Shown: piece by piece, positions 28,101 through 37,228 of the stretch | How positions within the stretch are numbered: the first letter of the stretch is position 1 | Layout of the letters: each line of letters starts with the position of its first letter | From: Bradyrhizobium sp. CCH5-F6 | Lineage (GTDB): Bacteria; Pseudomonadota; Alphaproteobacteria; Rhizobiales; Xanthobacteraceae | Reading direction: 5' to 3' | DNA: 64,000 bases | NCBI RefSeq assembly: GCF_001556045.1 | Contig: NZ_LSIC01000203.1 | Coordinates: forward strand, 1-64,000 | Program-made: the position numbers and the translations under genes | The notes under the pieces: generated by a model | The model's database searches: none | Seen by the model: only the letters and a program-made list of their open reading frames with translations | What the model was told of the DNA's origin: nothing

Positions 28101-28129
28101 ACCTAGGAACGGGCCGATCTCCGTTCAAG
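28101..28129 (-). promoter_or_regulatory. Putative RpoH (sigma-32) promoter of groESL
   Basis: Read on the minus strand: CTTGAAC (28129-28123), then CCTAGGT (28107-28101), with 18 bases between CTTG and CCTAGGT. The alphaproteobacterial RpoH pattern is CTTG, 17-18 bases, CYTATnT. The -35 match is good and the -10 match is partial. No CIRCE element was found between here and groES. Confidence 0.5.
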
Positions 28130-28229
28130 GGGGCTCTGTGAAAATTTTCATCCCGCGGCGTGCCGCCGGCTTGCCGAGATGCACCGTTAACACCCGCGCA
28201 AGACGCTGGGGCTCGGTGCCGGACAGCCG

Positions 28230-30083
28230 CTAAGACGGTTTCCCGCCCCGCAGAGCTCTCAGGGCGTTCAATATCACGGCGACGTCGATCAGTTCCTGGA
28301 TGAGCGCTCCCTGTACCGGAGTGAGATAACCCAACGCCGCCGCGACCATTCCGATCACGGACAGCCCCATTCCGGCAAAGACCCCTTCGAGGGCGATGAA
28401 ACGGGAACGCCGGGCGATCTCCATGGCAGGCACGATACGATCCAGATGATCGACGAGGATGACGACGTCGGCGGCCTCGGCGGATGCAGCCGTGCCTCTC
28501 GCGCCCATCGCCACTCCGACATCGGCGGCCGCCAGTGCCGGCGCATCGTTGACCCCGTCGCCGACCATCATGACGGACCCGTTCTTCCGCTCGGAGAGGA
28601 CGACCAGGACTTTTTGGTCCGGCGTCAGCCCTGAGCGCACGGCGTCGATTCCCAGTCCTGCCGTAACGGCGTCTGCCACCTCCCGGCGGTCCCCCGTAGC
28701 GAGAACGATTCGTTGAACACCCAGCGTCCTCAGCCGATCAAGCAGAGCCTGCGTTCCCGAACGCAATTCGTCAGCCAGCCTTATCTCGCCTGCCAGACGG
28801 CCGTCGACGGCAACGGCGACAACGACCGCCCCGAGCGCTCTCGTCGGCTGATGGAGGTGTTCAGCTCCCTTTGGCAACTTCGACATCACGAACCGGATGC
28901 CTCCGACCGCCACGGATCGTCCCTCGACAACGCCCGTGACGCCTTCTCCTGGCGTTTCGACGACGTCGGATGGGATCGCCAGTTTGAGCCGGCGGCTCTG
29001 CGCTTCGCCGACGATGGTCTGAGCGATGATATGCTTGGAGGCCTGATCGAGCGAAGCCGCGAAGCGCAACACATCGGCGGGATCGGCGCCGGACGATACG
29101 TCGATTGCGACGACCTTTGCCCTGCCGTCCGTCAGGGTACCGGTCTTGTCGAGGACCAGCGAATCGACACGCGCGAGCGCTTCGATCGCCTTGCCTCCCT
29201 TGATCAGAATTCCATTGCGCGCGGCCCGCGAAAGGCCGGAAACGATGGCCACCGGCACCCCGAGAATAAGGGGGCACGGCGTCGCAATGACGAGAACGGC
29301 GACGGCGCGGACCGGATCGCCCGTGAAGAACCACGCAACGGCGGCGATCAGCACGGTGATCGCGAGAAAGACCATCGCGAATCGATCCGCCAGTCGCGAC
29401 ATCGGCGCCTTGGAACGCTGCGCCCCGTCGATCAGGCGAACGATGCCGGCATAGGTGCTTTCGGCAGCGCGTTGCGAAACGATGAGATCGAATGCCTCGC
29501 CGGCGTTGGTGGATCCGCTCATGACCTCGTCGCCCGCGTGACGCTGGACCGGAATCGGCTCTCCCGTGAGCGCCGATTGGTCCAACACCGCAAGTGCGCT
29601 TGCCACCACTCCGTCGGTCGGGATCACGTCGCCCTGCCGCACCAAGAGGCGGTCGCCAGGTACGATGAGATCCAGCGCGACCTCTTCCAGGCCGTCCGCA
29701 CGATGTCGAATGGCGGTCCGGGGTACGCGCGCCAGCAGCGCCGTCATCTCCCGACGTGCGTGCCGTTCCGCAAACGCTTCGAGGAATTGTCCGCCGGCGT
29801 ACATCAGGGCGACCACGACGGCGGCCAACTCCTCTCCGACGACGATCGCGGCGACCATCGACAGTCCCGCGACGATATCGAGGCCGACTTCTCCGCGCCG
29901 CAGGCTCACTGCAATGTCGTAAACAAGCGCGATCAGAACGGGAATCGCGAACGCCGCCCAGGTGCGGTCCTGCCAGGCCGCGTGTCCGAGCAGCGGCATG
30001 GCGAAGCCGAGGGCGAGCCCGATCGCCGTCAGCAGGACCAGAATGCTTCGCAGAATGAAACGGGCGGGCATTTCCAAGCTCAC
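28230..30083 (-). CDS. P1B-type heavy-metal-transporting ATPase
   Basis: A 617-residue inner-membrane pump exporting a metal cation. The protein has no N-terminal metal-binding domain. Motifs: TGE (173-175, actuator), TPCPL (268-272, the transmembrane metal site, CPL rather than the CPC of copper and zinc/cadmium pumps), phosphorylated Asp312 in DKTGTLTDG and MVGDGVNDAPALAAADVG in the nucleotide domain. Six or more helices flank these; the last pair is near the C-terminus. The metal cannot be predicted confidently from CPL. Downstream of a VIT-family gene on the same strand, which suggests shared metal homeostasis. Confidence 0.9.
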   Translation of the reverse strand: MSLEMPARFILRSILVLLTAIGLALGFAMPLLGHAAWQDRTWAAFAIPVLIALVYDIAVSLRRGEVGLDIVAGLSMVAAIVVGEELAAVVVALMYAGGQFLEAFAERHARREMTALLARVPRTAIRHRADGLEEVALDLIVPGDRLLVRQGDVIPTDGVVASALAVLDQSALTGEPIPVQRHAGDEVMSGSTNAGEAFDLIVSQRAAESTYAGIVRLIDGAQRSKAPMSRLADRFAMVFLAITVLIAAVAWFFTGDPVRAVAVLVIATPCPLILGVPVAIVSGLSRAARNGILIKGGKAIEALARVDSLVLDKTGTLTDGRAKVVAIDVSSGADPADVLRFAASLDQASKHIIAQTIVGEAQSRRLKLAIPSDVVETPGEGVTGVVEGRSVAVGGIRFVMSKLPKGAEHLHQPTRALGAVVVAVAVDGRLAGEIRLADELRSGTQALLDRLRTLGVQRIVLATGDRREVADAVTAGLGIDAVRSGLTPDQKVLVVLSERKNGSVMMVGDGVNDAPALAAADVGVAMGARGTAASAEAADVVILVDHLDRIVPAMEIARRSRFIALEGVFAGMGLSVIGMVAAALGYLTPVQGALIQELIDVAVILNALRALRGGKPS

Positions 30084-30131
30084 AAGCAGTCGAACCAGTT
30101 TTGCACGCGTGAAGCCGGGATTGGATCAGTC

Positions 30132-30833
30132 CTAGACCACAGCCCCGAACAGTTTTCCGACGCCGGCGGTCAGCGCCAGGGCAAAGGCGCCCCAGAACGT
30201 CACGCGGACGGTCGCACGCAGCATGTTCGCGCCCCCGGCCTTCGCCCCGATCGCTCCCAGCACGGCAAGAAAGGCCAGCGATGCAGCGGACACAATCGGG
30301 ACCAGGGCATTGGCAGGCGAAACGAGAACCATCAGCAAAGGCATGGCGGCCCCCACCGAGAACATTGCGGCCGAGGCAAGCGCGGCCTGGACCGGACGCG
30401 CTGCTGAGATCTCCGACATTCCCAATTCGTCGCGCGCATGAGCCGCCAGCGCGTCCTTCGCCATCAATTGCTCCGCCACCTGGCGCGCCAGTGACCTCTC
30501 GACACCTCGTCCAACGTAGATCTCGGCAAGTTCGTCGAGCTCGAACCCGGGGTTTTCGTTCAGCTCCTTGCGCTCGCGAGCGAGATCGGCCTGCTCGGTA
30601 TCCGACTGCGAGCTGACGGAGACATATTCACCTGCGGCCATCGACATCGCGCCGGCGACCAATCCGGCAATGCCGGCGATCAGAACGTCGCTTCGCGTCG
30701 CCGCCGCCGCCGCAACGCCGACGACCAGGCTCGCGGTCGAGATGATACCGTCATTGGCTCCCAAAACGGCAGCTCTGAGCCATCCGATGCGATCGACGAG
30801 GTGGTTCTCGGGGTGCGCGTGAAGGCGCCTCAT
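30132..30833 (-). CDS. VIT1/CCC1-family metal transporter
   Basis: A 233-residue membrane protein of the VIT1/CCC1/Nodulin-21 family, Fe/Mn transporters. It starts with the family hallmark NHLVDRIGWLRAAVLGANDGIISTASLVVGVAAA, then AMSMAAGEYVSVSSQSDTEQADL, an acidic cytosolic helix region (residues 85-140) containing ERKELNENPGFELDELAEIY, and three further helices. It is complete. It precedes the P-type ATPase by 48 bases, so the pair likely forms one transcript for iron/manganese/other metal handling. Confidence 0.9.
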   Translation of the reverse strand: MRRLHAHPENHLVDRIGWLRAAVLGANDGIISTASLVVGVAAAAATRSDVLIAGIAGLVAGAMSMAAGEYVSVSSQSDTEQADLARERKELNENPGFELDELAEIYVGRGVERSLARQVAEQLMAKDALAAHARDELGMSEISAARPVQAALASAAMFSVGAAMPLLMVLVSPANALVPIVSAASLAFLAVLGAIGAKAGGANMLRATVRVTFWGAFALALTAGVGKLFGAVV

Positions 30834-30981
30834 ATCGTTCTCCTGACGATGCCCCGAAGCAACGACTTCCTCGCGACAACCGTGCCCGGTGACAGTCCAT
30901 GGGTTTCATCTGCACGGCCCAGCGCCAGGGCGGCTTGATTCACGTCAAACTTCCCCAGTGAGTGCACGTCACAGACAATGC

Positions 30982-31563
30982 GATCGATCCACCCGTTTCG
31001 ATGCGCTAGCCGGACGGAAGGCACGCGATCGGCGACCGAAGGGCCTTCACGACCCGCTTGGAAACCTCCGGAGGCTGCGTTGTCTCATGGACGTCCGAGC
31101 GGACGGTGACGACCGGCCTGCGCTCGCGGCGCTTCATGATCGGCTCTTCCAGACGGATTTCCGAATGACCGCCTGGTCGAGCGGAATCGAACGGCCGTCG
31201 CGGCTGGTCAGCGAGAAATTCGCCAGACGCGCTGGATCGCGCCGCTCGCCGCCGGCACAGCGTGCCGGAATGGAACGTTGCGGATATCCTCGCGAACCTG
31301 CGTCACGGCGATGCCCGTGACGCGGAACTGGAGTTGCTGGCCGACCTCGGCAGGCGAGAGGCCAATGAAGTTCAGCCGATCCTGATCCGGGACAAAGCGA
31401 AGCACGGGCGCGCGATTCCCCAGGCCCGGTTCGCCTCCCGCAAGTCGGAAACGCTCCGCATGATGCCGAGAGCTCTCTCGGACATGACGCAACGTTGAGC
31501 GGGGTCAGGTCCCATGATCCGGAACTCGACGGGGAAGACCGAGGGAGGACCGAAGACGAACGC
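30982..31563 (-). pseudogene. Frameshifted remnant of an RND efflux permease (AcrB family)
   Basis: Reading the minus strand from 31563, one frame gives FGPPSVFPVEFRIMGPDPAQ, an RND periplasmic-domain motif. The next frame then gives LRFVPDQDRLNFIGLSPAEV and FRVTGIAVTQVREDIRNV. A third frame continues LANFSLTSRDGRSIPLDQA, and the original alignment path resumes as EIRLEEPIMKRRERRPVVTV. A TAG at 31008-31006 replaces the Tyr codon in the expected PAGYRIE stretch, before RIETGGSI. These pieces appear in the order of an intact RND permease but cover only about 200 of some 1000 residues. It is a decayed gene fragment. Confidence 0.8.
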
Positions 31564-31564
31564 C

Positions 31565-32569
31565 TCAGGCGACTTTCAGAGCGGCCCCGCTCCCGGCATC
31601 AAGAAATCCCGTGAGCCTGTCCCTGATCAACCGCTCGGCATCCGCCATGATGCGGTCGATCAGTTCCTTCACGGTCGGAATGTCGTGAATGAGCCCGACC
31701 ACCATGCCGCAGCTCCAGGCGCCCGCGTCCATGTCGCCGTCGATCATCACCCTGGGATAGACGCCCGCCACCTGGTCATGGATGTCGTCGATCGTGAGGC
31801 TCTTGCCCTTCTCTCGTTCGATCTCGAGCAGGTGTTCGACGCCCTTGTTGTTCAGGACCCGCTCGGTGTTCCGGAGCGCCCGCATGACCAGCCTCGTGTC
31901 GAGCTCCGACGCCGCGACCAGCGCGTTCTTGACGTTCTCGTGCACGGGCGCTTCCCTGGTGGCGATGAAGCGCGTGCCCATGTTCACGCCCGCCGCCCCC
32001 ATCGCCAGCGCGGCAACCAGGCTGCGGGCGTCCGCCATGCCGCCGGAAGCAACGAACGGGATCTTCAGCTCGTCGGCCGCTCGCGGCAGCAGGATCATGT
32101 TGGGCATGTCATCCTCGCCCGGATGACCTCCGCACTCAAAACCATCGACACTGACCGCATCGCAACCGATCTGCTCCGCCTTCAGCGAGTGCCGCACGGA
32201 GGTACATTTGTGGATCACCCTGATGCCGCCCGCTTTCAGGACCGGCATGTATTGCTCGGGGCTTCGCCCGGCGGTTTCGACGATCCTGACACCCCCCTCC
32301 CTGATGGCGGCGATGTATTCCGGATAAGGCGGCGCGCTGAAAGTCGGCAGGAACGTGAGGTTCACGCCGAACGGCTTGTCCGTCATATCGCGGCAACGCG
32401 CGATCTCCTTGGCCAGCAGCTCCGGCGTGCGCTGCGTCAGGCCCGTGATGATTCCGAGCCCGCCGGCATTCGACACCGCCGCTGCGAGCTCGGCGAACCC
32501 CACGTAATGCATTCCGCCCTGGATGATCGGATGTTCGATGCCGAACAGTTCAGTGATCGCTGTCTTCAC
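31565..32569 (-). CDS. Nitronate monooxygenase-like FMN flavoprotein
   Basis: A 334-residue FMN TIM-barrel enzyme of the 2-nitropropane dioxygenase/nitronate monooxygenase family. It opens ITELFGIEHPIIQGGMHYVGFAELAAAVSNAGGLGIITG, and includes the phosphate-binding FVASGGMADARSLVAALAMGAAGVNMGTRF and the CDAVSVDGFECGGHPGED stretch that holds the likely catalytic His. Members may instead be enoyl-ACP reductases or NAD(P)H-quinone reductases. It is 23 bases downstream of the thiolase, in the same minus-strand series as the acyl-CoA dehydrogenases, so a role in that catabolic pathway is likely. Confidence 0.87.
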   Translation of the reverse strand: MKTAITELFGIEHPIIQGGMHYVGFAELAAAVSNAGGLGIITGLTQRTPELLAKEIARCRDMTDKPFGVNLTFLPTFSAPPYPEYIAAIREGGVRIVETAGRSPEQYMPVLKAGGIRVIHKCTSVRHSLKAEQIGCDAVSVDGFECGGHPGEDDMPNMILLPRAADELKIPFVASGGMADARSLVAALAMGAAGVNMGTRFIATREAPVHENVKNALVAASELDTRLVMRALRNTERVLNNKGVEHLLEIEREKGKSLTIDDIHDQVAGVYPRVMIDGDMDAGAWSCGMVVGLIHDIPTVKELIDRIMADAERLIRDRLTGFLDAGSGAALKVA

Positions 32570-32592
32570 GAATGATCTCCCCGCGTTTCCGC

Positions 32593-33780
32593 TCAGTGGA
32601 TGATTTCAAACAAGCCCGCTGCGCCCATGCCGCCACCGATGCACATGGTCACCACGCCGTATTTCGCCTTGCGCCGCCGGCCTTCGATCAGGATATGGCC
32701 GGCAAGCCGTGCCCCCGTCATGCCATAGGGATGACCGATCGCGATCGCCCCCCCGTTGACGTTGAGCTTGTCGGGATCGATGCCGAGCTTGTCGCGGCAA
32801 TAGATCACCTGCACCGCGTAAGCCTCGTTCAGCTCCCAGAGGTCGATGTCGTCGATCTTCAGGTTATGGCGCTTGAGCAGGCGCGGGATCGCGGCGACCG
32901 GCCCGACACCCATCTCATCGGGCTCGACGCCGGCGGCGACGAAGCCGCGGAAGATGCCGAGCGGCTTCAGTCCCTTCCTAGCGGCGATCTTGTCGCTCAT
33001 GATCACGCAGGCCGAAGCGCCGTCCGAAAGCTGGCTCGCATTGCCCGCGCTGATCGTCTTGCCCTCGAACACCGGCTTGATCTTGGCGAGGCCCTCGGCG
33101 GTGGTTTCCGGACGCGGGCCCTCGTCCTTTGTGAGCGTCACCTGCTCGTAACTGACCTCCTTGGTGTCCTTGTTGACGAGCGCCATTCTGGTGGTGAACG
33201 GCACGATCTCGTCGTTGAAGCGGCCGGCCTGCAACGCGGCGCCGACGCGGCGCTGGCACTCGAGGCTGTACTCGTCCTGCTTGTCGCGGCCGATCTTGTA
33301 GCGCTCGGCAACGACCTCGGCCGTATCGAGCATCGACATGTACATTTCAGGCTTCATCGCCATCAGCTCGTCGTCGACGGCGTGGAACTTGTTCATATGC
33401 TCGTTCTGCACGAGGCTGATCGACTCGATGCCGCCGCCGATCGCGACCTCGACCCCATCAAGCATGATCGAGCGAGCGGCCACCGCGATGGCTTGCAGGC
33501 CGGACGCACATTGCCGGTCGATGGTGGTGCCGGCGACCGTCACCGGCAGGCCGGCGCGGATCGCCCCTTTGCGCGCCACGTTCATCACCATGGTGCCTTG
33601 CTGCATCGCGCAGCCCAGGACCACATCCTCCACCTCTCCGGGCGCGATGCCGGCCCGCTTCACCGCCTCGGCCATCACATGCCCGGCCATGGTCGGGCCG
33701 TCCGTGTTGTTGAGCGCGCCACGATAGGCTTTGCCGACGGCTGTCCTTGCGGTGGAAACGATGACTGCTTCTGTCGTCAT
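32593..33780 (-). CDS. Thiolase (acetyl-CoA C-acyltransferase)
   Basis: A 395-residue cytosolic thiolase cleaving 3-ketoacyl-CoA with CoA. The nucleophile Cys lies in [18 protein letters not shown] (about residue 90), the His in [17 protein letters not shown] and the second Cys in [17 protein letters not shown]. The start is supported by the [19 protein letters not shown] strand. It is probably co-transcribed with two acyl-CoA dehydrogenases upstream and the flavoprotein downstream, giving a beta-oxidation-like module. Confidence 0.93.
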   Translation of the reverse strand: MTTEAVIVSTARTAVGKAYRGALNNTDGPTMAGHVMAEAVKRAGIAPGEVEDVVLGCAMQQGTMVMNVARKGAIRAGLPVTVAGTTIDRQCASGLQAIAVAARSIMLDGVEVAIGGGIESISLVQNEHMNKFHAVDDELMAMKPEMYMSMLDTAEVVAERYKIGRDKQDEYSLECQRRVGAALQAGRFNDEIVPFTTRMALVNKDTKEVSYEQVTLTKDEGPRPETTAEGLAKIKPVFEGKTISAGNASQLSDGASACVIMSDKIAARKGLKPLGIFRGFVAAGVEPDEMGVGPVAAIPRLLKRHNLKIDDIDLWELNEAYAVQVIYCRDKLGIDPDKLNVNGGAIAIGHPYGMTGARLAGHILIEGRRRKAKYGVVTMCIGGGMGAAGLFEIIH

Positions 33781-33798
33781 GCTGGCTGGCCTCTCTGC

Positions 33799-34929
33799 TT
33801 ACGCGGCCGTGTCCAGCTGCGCATAGCGCAGCACGTGGAACGCGGGATCGCCGAACTGGATGTTGATGGAGGAGATGCGTTTGAAATAGTGCCCGACGTT
33901 GAGCTCGTCCGTCATTCCCATGCCACCGTGAAGCTGCACCGCCTGATCGGCTACGAACTTGCCGGCATACCCGATTTTCGACTTGGCACCGGAGGCAAGC
34001 CGCGAGAGTCCGGGATCGCCGGCGCCGAGGCTGAGGCTGAGATGCTGCATCAAGGAGAGCGCCTCCTGATGGGCGATGAACATGTCGACCATGCGATGCT
34101 GCAGCACCTGGAAGGAGCCGATCGTGGTGCCGAACTGCTTGCGGGTCTTGGAGTACTCCAGCGTGGCAGAGTTCAGCTCACCGATCGCGCCGACCGCTTC
34201 CGCGCAAAGCGCGCCGATGGCGCGGTCGCGGCCGGCTTCCAGTGCGGCAACGCCCTCGCCTTCCCGCCCGAGCAATTGCCCGCGCACATCGCGCAGGCTG
34301 ACCTCGGCTGCCCGGCGACCGTCGATGGTCCTGAAGCTCTGGAGATCGACGCCGGCAGCACGGCGATCGACCACGAACAGGCTCACGCCAGCGCGGTCAC
34401 GGTCGTCGCCGGAAGTCCGCGCCGAGACGATCAGATGATCGGCCCAGGGCGCGGCGATCACCATAGTCTTCGCGCCGGAGAGAACGTAGTCGCTTCCCTC
34501 GCGCCGCGCCTTTGTCGCGACATGGGCGAAATCGAAACGCGATGCTTTCTCCGTCCAGGCCAGCGCCCAGACCTGCGAGCCATCGATGATTTCAGGGATG
34601 AAACTTTGCTGCTGCTCGGGTGTGCCTGCGTGCTCGATCAGGCCGCCGGCCAGCACCACCGTCTCGACAAACGGTTCGACCACGAGGTGACGACCGAACT
34701 CGTGCATGACGATCATGGTCGACAACGGGCCGCCGCCGAGACCGCCGGCGCCCTCGGAGAACGGGGCAGCCAGCAGGCCGAGCTCGGCGAAAGCCGCCCA
34801 CTGCTTCCGGCTGAAGCCTTCCTCGCTTGCCACGATCTTGCGTCGCGCCTCGAAATCGTACTGGTCGCGAAGCAGGCGCTGGACGCTGGACCGCAGCAAT
34901 TCCTGCTCTTCCGTGAACTGAATATCCAT
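33799..34929 (-). CDS. Acyl-CoA dehydrogenase (second subunit or paralogue)
   Basis: A 376-residue FAD acyl-CoA dehydrogenase. It shows MDIQFTEEQELLRSSVQRLL at the start, ALAWTEKASRFDF in the acyl-binding middle domain, YSKTRKQFGTTIGSFQVLQHRMVDM and the flavin-proximal LHGGMGMTDELNVGHYFKR. The usual catalytic Glu after GG(x)GY is not clearly present: the segment reads LHGGMGMTDE. Paired acyl-CoA dehydrogenase genes of this type often form heteromers on sterol or cyclic substrates. It is 23 bases downstream of the other dehydrogenase. Confidence 0.9.
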   Translation of the reverse strand: MDIQFTEEQELLRSSVQRLLRDQYDFEARRKIVASEEGFSRKQWAAFAELGLLAAPFSEGAGGLGGGPLSTMIVMHEFGRHLVVEPFVETVVLAGGLIEHAGTPEQQQSFIPEIIDGSQVWALAWTEKASRFDFAHVATKARREGSDYVLSGAKTMVIAAPWADHLIVSARTSGDDRDRAGVSLFVVDRRAAGVDLQSFRTIDGRRAAEVSLRDVRGQLLGREGEGVAALEAGRDRAIGALCAEAVGAIGELNSATLEYSKTRKQFGTTIGSFQVLQHRMVDMFIAHQEALSLMQHLSLSLGAGDPGLSRLASGAKSKIGYAGKFVADQAVQLHGGMGMTDELNVGHYFKRISSINIQFGDPAFHVLRYAQLDTAA

Positions 34930-34952
34930 CCGATCCTCCCGATCCGTCGTGG

Positions 34953-36134
34953 CTAGAGCCCGAGCACGGCCTTGGCGATGATGTTTCGCTGGATCTCGTT
35001 GGATCCGCCGTAGATGCTGAGCTTGCGCGCGTTCAGATACTTCTCCGACGCGGTGTGTCCGTAATCGGGGCCTGGCATGAAGCGGTTGGCGCTGACCGGA
35101 TGCTCGCGGATGGCCAGGCCGTAGTTGCCGATCGCGCGATGGGTGAGCTCGGTGATGTCCTGAAATATCTCGGTGCCGCGGATCTTGAACAGCGAAGCCG
35201 CCGGACCGGGATCCATGCCGCGCGCCATCTGGGCGACGACGCGCAGCTCCGTCGCTTCCAGCGCCAGCACGTCGAGCTCGATGCGGGCAATGTCACGCAA
35301 AAATTCGAGATGGGCGGGATCGTCGGCCGGTATCTCGGCCTTCACGATCTGCTTCAGCTTGCCGATGTAGCGGGTGGACCGGCCGATGCCGGCCATGCTG
35401 GTGCGCTCGTTGCCGAGCAGGAACTTGGCGTAGGTCCAGCCCTTGTTCTCCTCGCCGACCAGGTTCTCGACCGGTACGCGGACGTTTTCCAGGAAGACGT
35501 CGTTGACCTCGTGGCTGCCGTCGATGGTGATGATCGGCCGCACAGTGACACCGGGCGACTTCATGTCGATCAGCAGAAAGGAGATCCCGGACTGCGGCTT
35601 CGCGTTCGGATCGGTTCGCACCAGGCAGAAGATCCAGTCGGCATGCTGCGCCAGCGTGGTCCAGGTCTTGTGACCGTTTACGATGTAGTGGTCGCCGTCG
35701 CGCACCGCCTTGGTTCGGACGGTCGCGAGGTCCGAGCCGGAGCCCGGCTCCGAATATCCCTGGCACCACCAATCCTCGCCCGACAGAATCCGCGGCAGGA
35801 ATTTCTTCTTCTGCGCATCGCTGCCAAACGTGTAGATCACCGGCCCGACCATGGTCACGCTGAACGCGAGCGGCGGCAGCGTCCCGGCCCGCGAGGTCTC
35901 CTGCTCGAAAATGAAGCGCTGCGTGATCGACCAGCCGGGGCCGCCGTACTCCTTCGGCCAGAGCGGCGCGATCCAGCCCTTCTTGTAGAGAATCCGATGC
36001 CAGAGCAGCGACTGCTCCTTGGTCAGGTCAGTCTCGGGGTTGGGAACGCGCATTTCCTGCGGATAGTTCTCCGCAATGAAGGTGCGCACCTCGTCGCGAA
36101 ACGCGGCGTCCTCACTGGAAAGGTTGAGCTCCAT
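34953..36134 (-). CDS. Acyl-CoA dehydrogenase
   Basis: A 393-residue FAD-dependent acyl-CoA dehydrogenase. MELNLSSEDAAFRDEVRTFI at ATG 36134 is taken as the start because the upstream extension to 36224 overlaps the preceding SDR gene and lacks coding character. Motifs: WCQGYSEPGSGSDLATVRTKA, VNGHKTWTTLAQHADW, LGNERTSMAGIGRS and a C-terminal YGGSNEIQRNIIAKAVLGL. With the neighbouring paralogue it resembles the alpha-2 beta-2 pairs described for steroid side-chain degradation, though the substrate here is unknown. Confidence 0.92.
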   Translation of the reverse strand: MELNLSSEDAAFRDEVRTFIAENYPQEMRVPNPETDLTKEQSLLWHRILYKKGWIAPLWPKEYGGPGWSITQRFIFEQETSRAGTLPPLAFSVTMVGPVIYTFGSDAQKKKFLPRILSGEDWWCQGYSEPGSGSDLATVRTKAVRDGDHYIVNGHKTWTTLAQHADWIFCLVRTDPNAKPQSGISFLLIDMKSPGVTVRPIITIDGSHEVNDVFLENVRVPVENLVGEENKGWTYAKFLLGNERTSMAGIGRSTRYIGKLKQIVKAEIPADDPAHLEFLRDIARIELDVLALEATELRVVAQMARGMDPGPAASLFKIRGTEIFQDITELTHRAIGNYGLAIREHPVSANRFMPGPDYGHTASEKYLNARKLSIYGGSNEIQRNIIAKAVLGL

Positions 36135-36148
36135 CTTGGCAGGCTCCG

Positions 36149-36886
36149 CTACCACTTCTCGCCGAAGGGGCGGATCTCGAGCTCGAAGGTCCAGGCGCTG
36201 CGCGGCTGCTGATACAGCAGCCAATAGGATTCCGCGACCGACGACGGCGGCATCAGCAGATCGGGATCATCGAGCGCATTCGGACCGAGCGCCTCGATCC
36301 GCCGCTGACGCACCCATTCGGTGTCGACGCCGGAGTCGATGATGAGATGCGCCACGTGAATGTTCTTCGGCCCCAGCTCGCGCGCGGCAGCCTGGGCAAC
36401 GGCCCGCAGACCGAACTTGGCACTGGCGAAGGCCGCATAGCCAATTCCGCCGCGCAGGCTCGCCGTTGCACCGGTGAAAAAGATGTTGCCCTTGCCGCGA
36501 GGCAACATGAGCCGCGCGGCTTCGCGGCCGGCGAGAAAGCCGGAATAGCAGGCCATCTCCCAGACCTTGCGGAACACGCGTTCGGTCGTGTCCAGAATTG
36601 GAAAGTTGACGTTGGCGCCGATGTTGAAGATGCAGACCTCGAGCGGCGCATGCTTGTCGGCGTCTCCCAGGAAGGAGATGATCTCCTCCTCCTTGCGCGC
36701 ATCGAGCGAACGCGCATGGATTTCGCCGCCGGCCGCCTCGATGTCCTTGACGAGCGGCTCGAGCTTGGCGCCGTTCCGCCGCCCGGCGAACACCGTGAAG
36801 CCCTCCGAGGCAAACTTCTTTGCGATCTCGCCGCCGATATAGTCGCCGGCACCGATCACCGCGACGGTTGCGTTTCTCTTTTGCAA
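36149..36886 (-). CDS. SDR-family protein with catalytic Tyr replaced by Phe (copy 1)
   Basis: A 245-residue Rossmann-fold protein with the cofactor motif AVIGAGDYIGGEIAKKFA (residues 8-25) and AGRRN. A Ser is present in FFTGATASLRGG. The usual Tyr-x3-Lys reads Phe-Ala-Ser-Ala-Lys in YAAFASAKF, so the canonical proton donor is missing. The C-terminus FELEIRPFGEKW matches that of the second SDR at 37229, showing the two are paralogues. It is first in the minus-strand operon with the acyl-CoA dehydrogenases, behind a TTGAC promoter carrying the regulon palindrome. Confidence 0.87.
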   Translation of the reverse strand: MQKRNATVAVIGAGDYIGGEIAKKFASEGFTVFAGRRNGAKLEPLVKDIEAAGGEIHARSLDARKEEEIISFLGDADKHAPLEVCIFNIGANVNFPILDTTERVFRKVWEMACYSGFLAGREAARLMLPRGKGNIFFTGATASLRGGIGYAAFASAKFGLRAVAQAAARELGPKNIHVAHLIIDSGVDTEWVRQRRIEALGPNALDDPDLLMPPSSVAESYWLLYQQPRSAWTFELEIRPFGEKW

Positions 36887-37074
36887 GGCTCGTCTCCCGG
36901 TTAGGTTGGATCTGTTGAAACTATTCCGCCCAAGGCCGGAATGCCCAGGCCAATGCGGTATTGCCGGCCATCAACATCCGGCCGCCCGCCATATCGGTTG
37001 AGCTTGAAAGCGCGGCCACTGCCAACCTCCCGGATGATGAGCGCCTGTCTTGCCGCGGCGCATTCAGGGTTTCG

Positions 37075-37103
37075 ATCTAACGTTCTTTTTTAGAACTCGT
37101 CAA
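37075..37103 (-). promoter_or_regulatory. Operator-bearing promoter, site 1 (SDR/acyl-CoA dehydrogenase operon)
   Basis: Minus strand: -35 TTGACG (37103-37098), 17-base spacer, -10-like TTAGAT (37080-37075). The spacer holds the palindrome GTTCT-N5-AGAAC (37082-37096 on the plus strand). It lies in the 340-base gap between the divergent SDR genes; the rest of that gap shows nothing else recognisable. The same arrangement recurs at 40650-40678 and 44663-44692. Confidence 0.7.
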
Positions 37104-37228
37104 TTGCTAATTTGTCGTGCTCACTCGGTTGGAGCAAAAGAAAACCCGCAGGTTCTGCGGTTCTTTACATCAGCGACGAGAGCAACTAACGATAAGTACC
37201 GAATAAGAACTAATAGGAGGAGACGAGC

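Noticed and set aside
28036..28229. CIRCE element upstream of groES
   Set aside because: Searched for the 9-base inverted repeat ending GAGTGC; none is present.
30889..31498. Plus-strand short ORFs between the VIT and flavoprotein genes
   Set aside because: The minus strand shows RND permease similarity across three frames, so this is a pseudogene region and the plus frames are meaningless.
32572..34956. Plus-strand open frame of 794 codons
   Set aside because: Antisense to a thiolase and an acyl-CoA dehydrogenase with clear catalytic motifs; a third-position GC artefact.
37180..37225. A fourth GTTCT-N5-AGAAC site near the plus-strand SDR start
   Set aside because: Only a lone AAGAACT half-site is present; no second arm at the right spacing.
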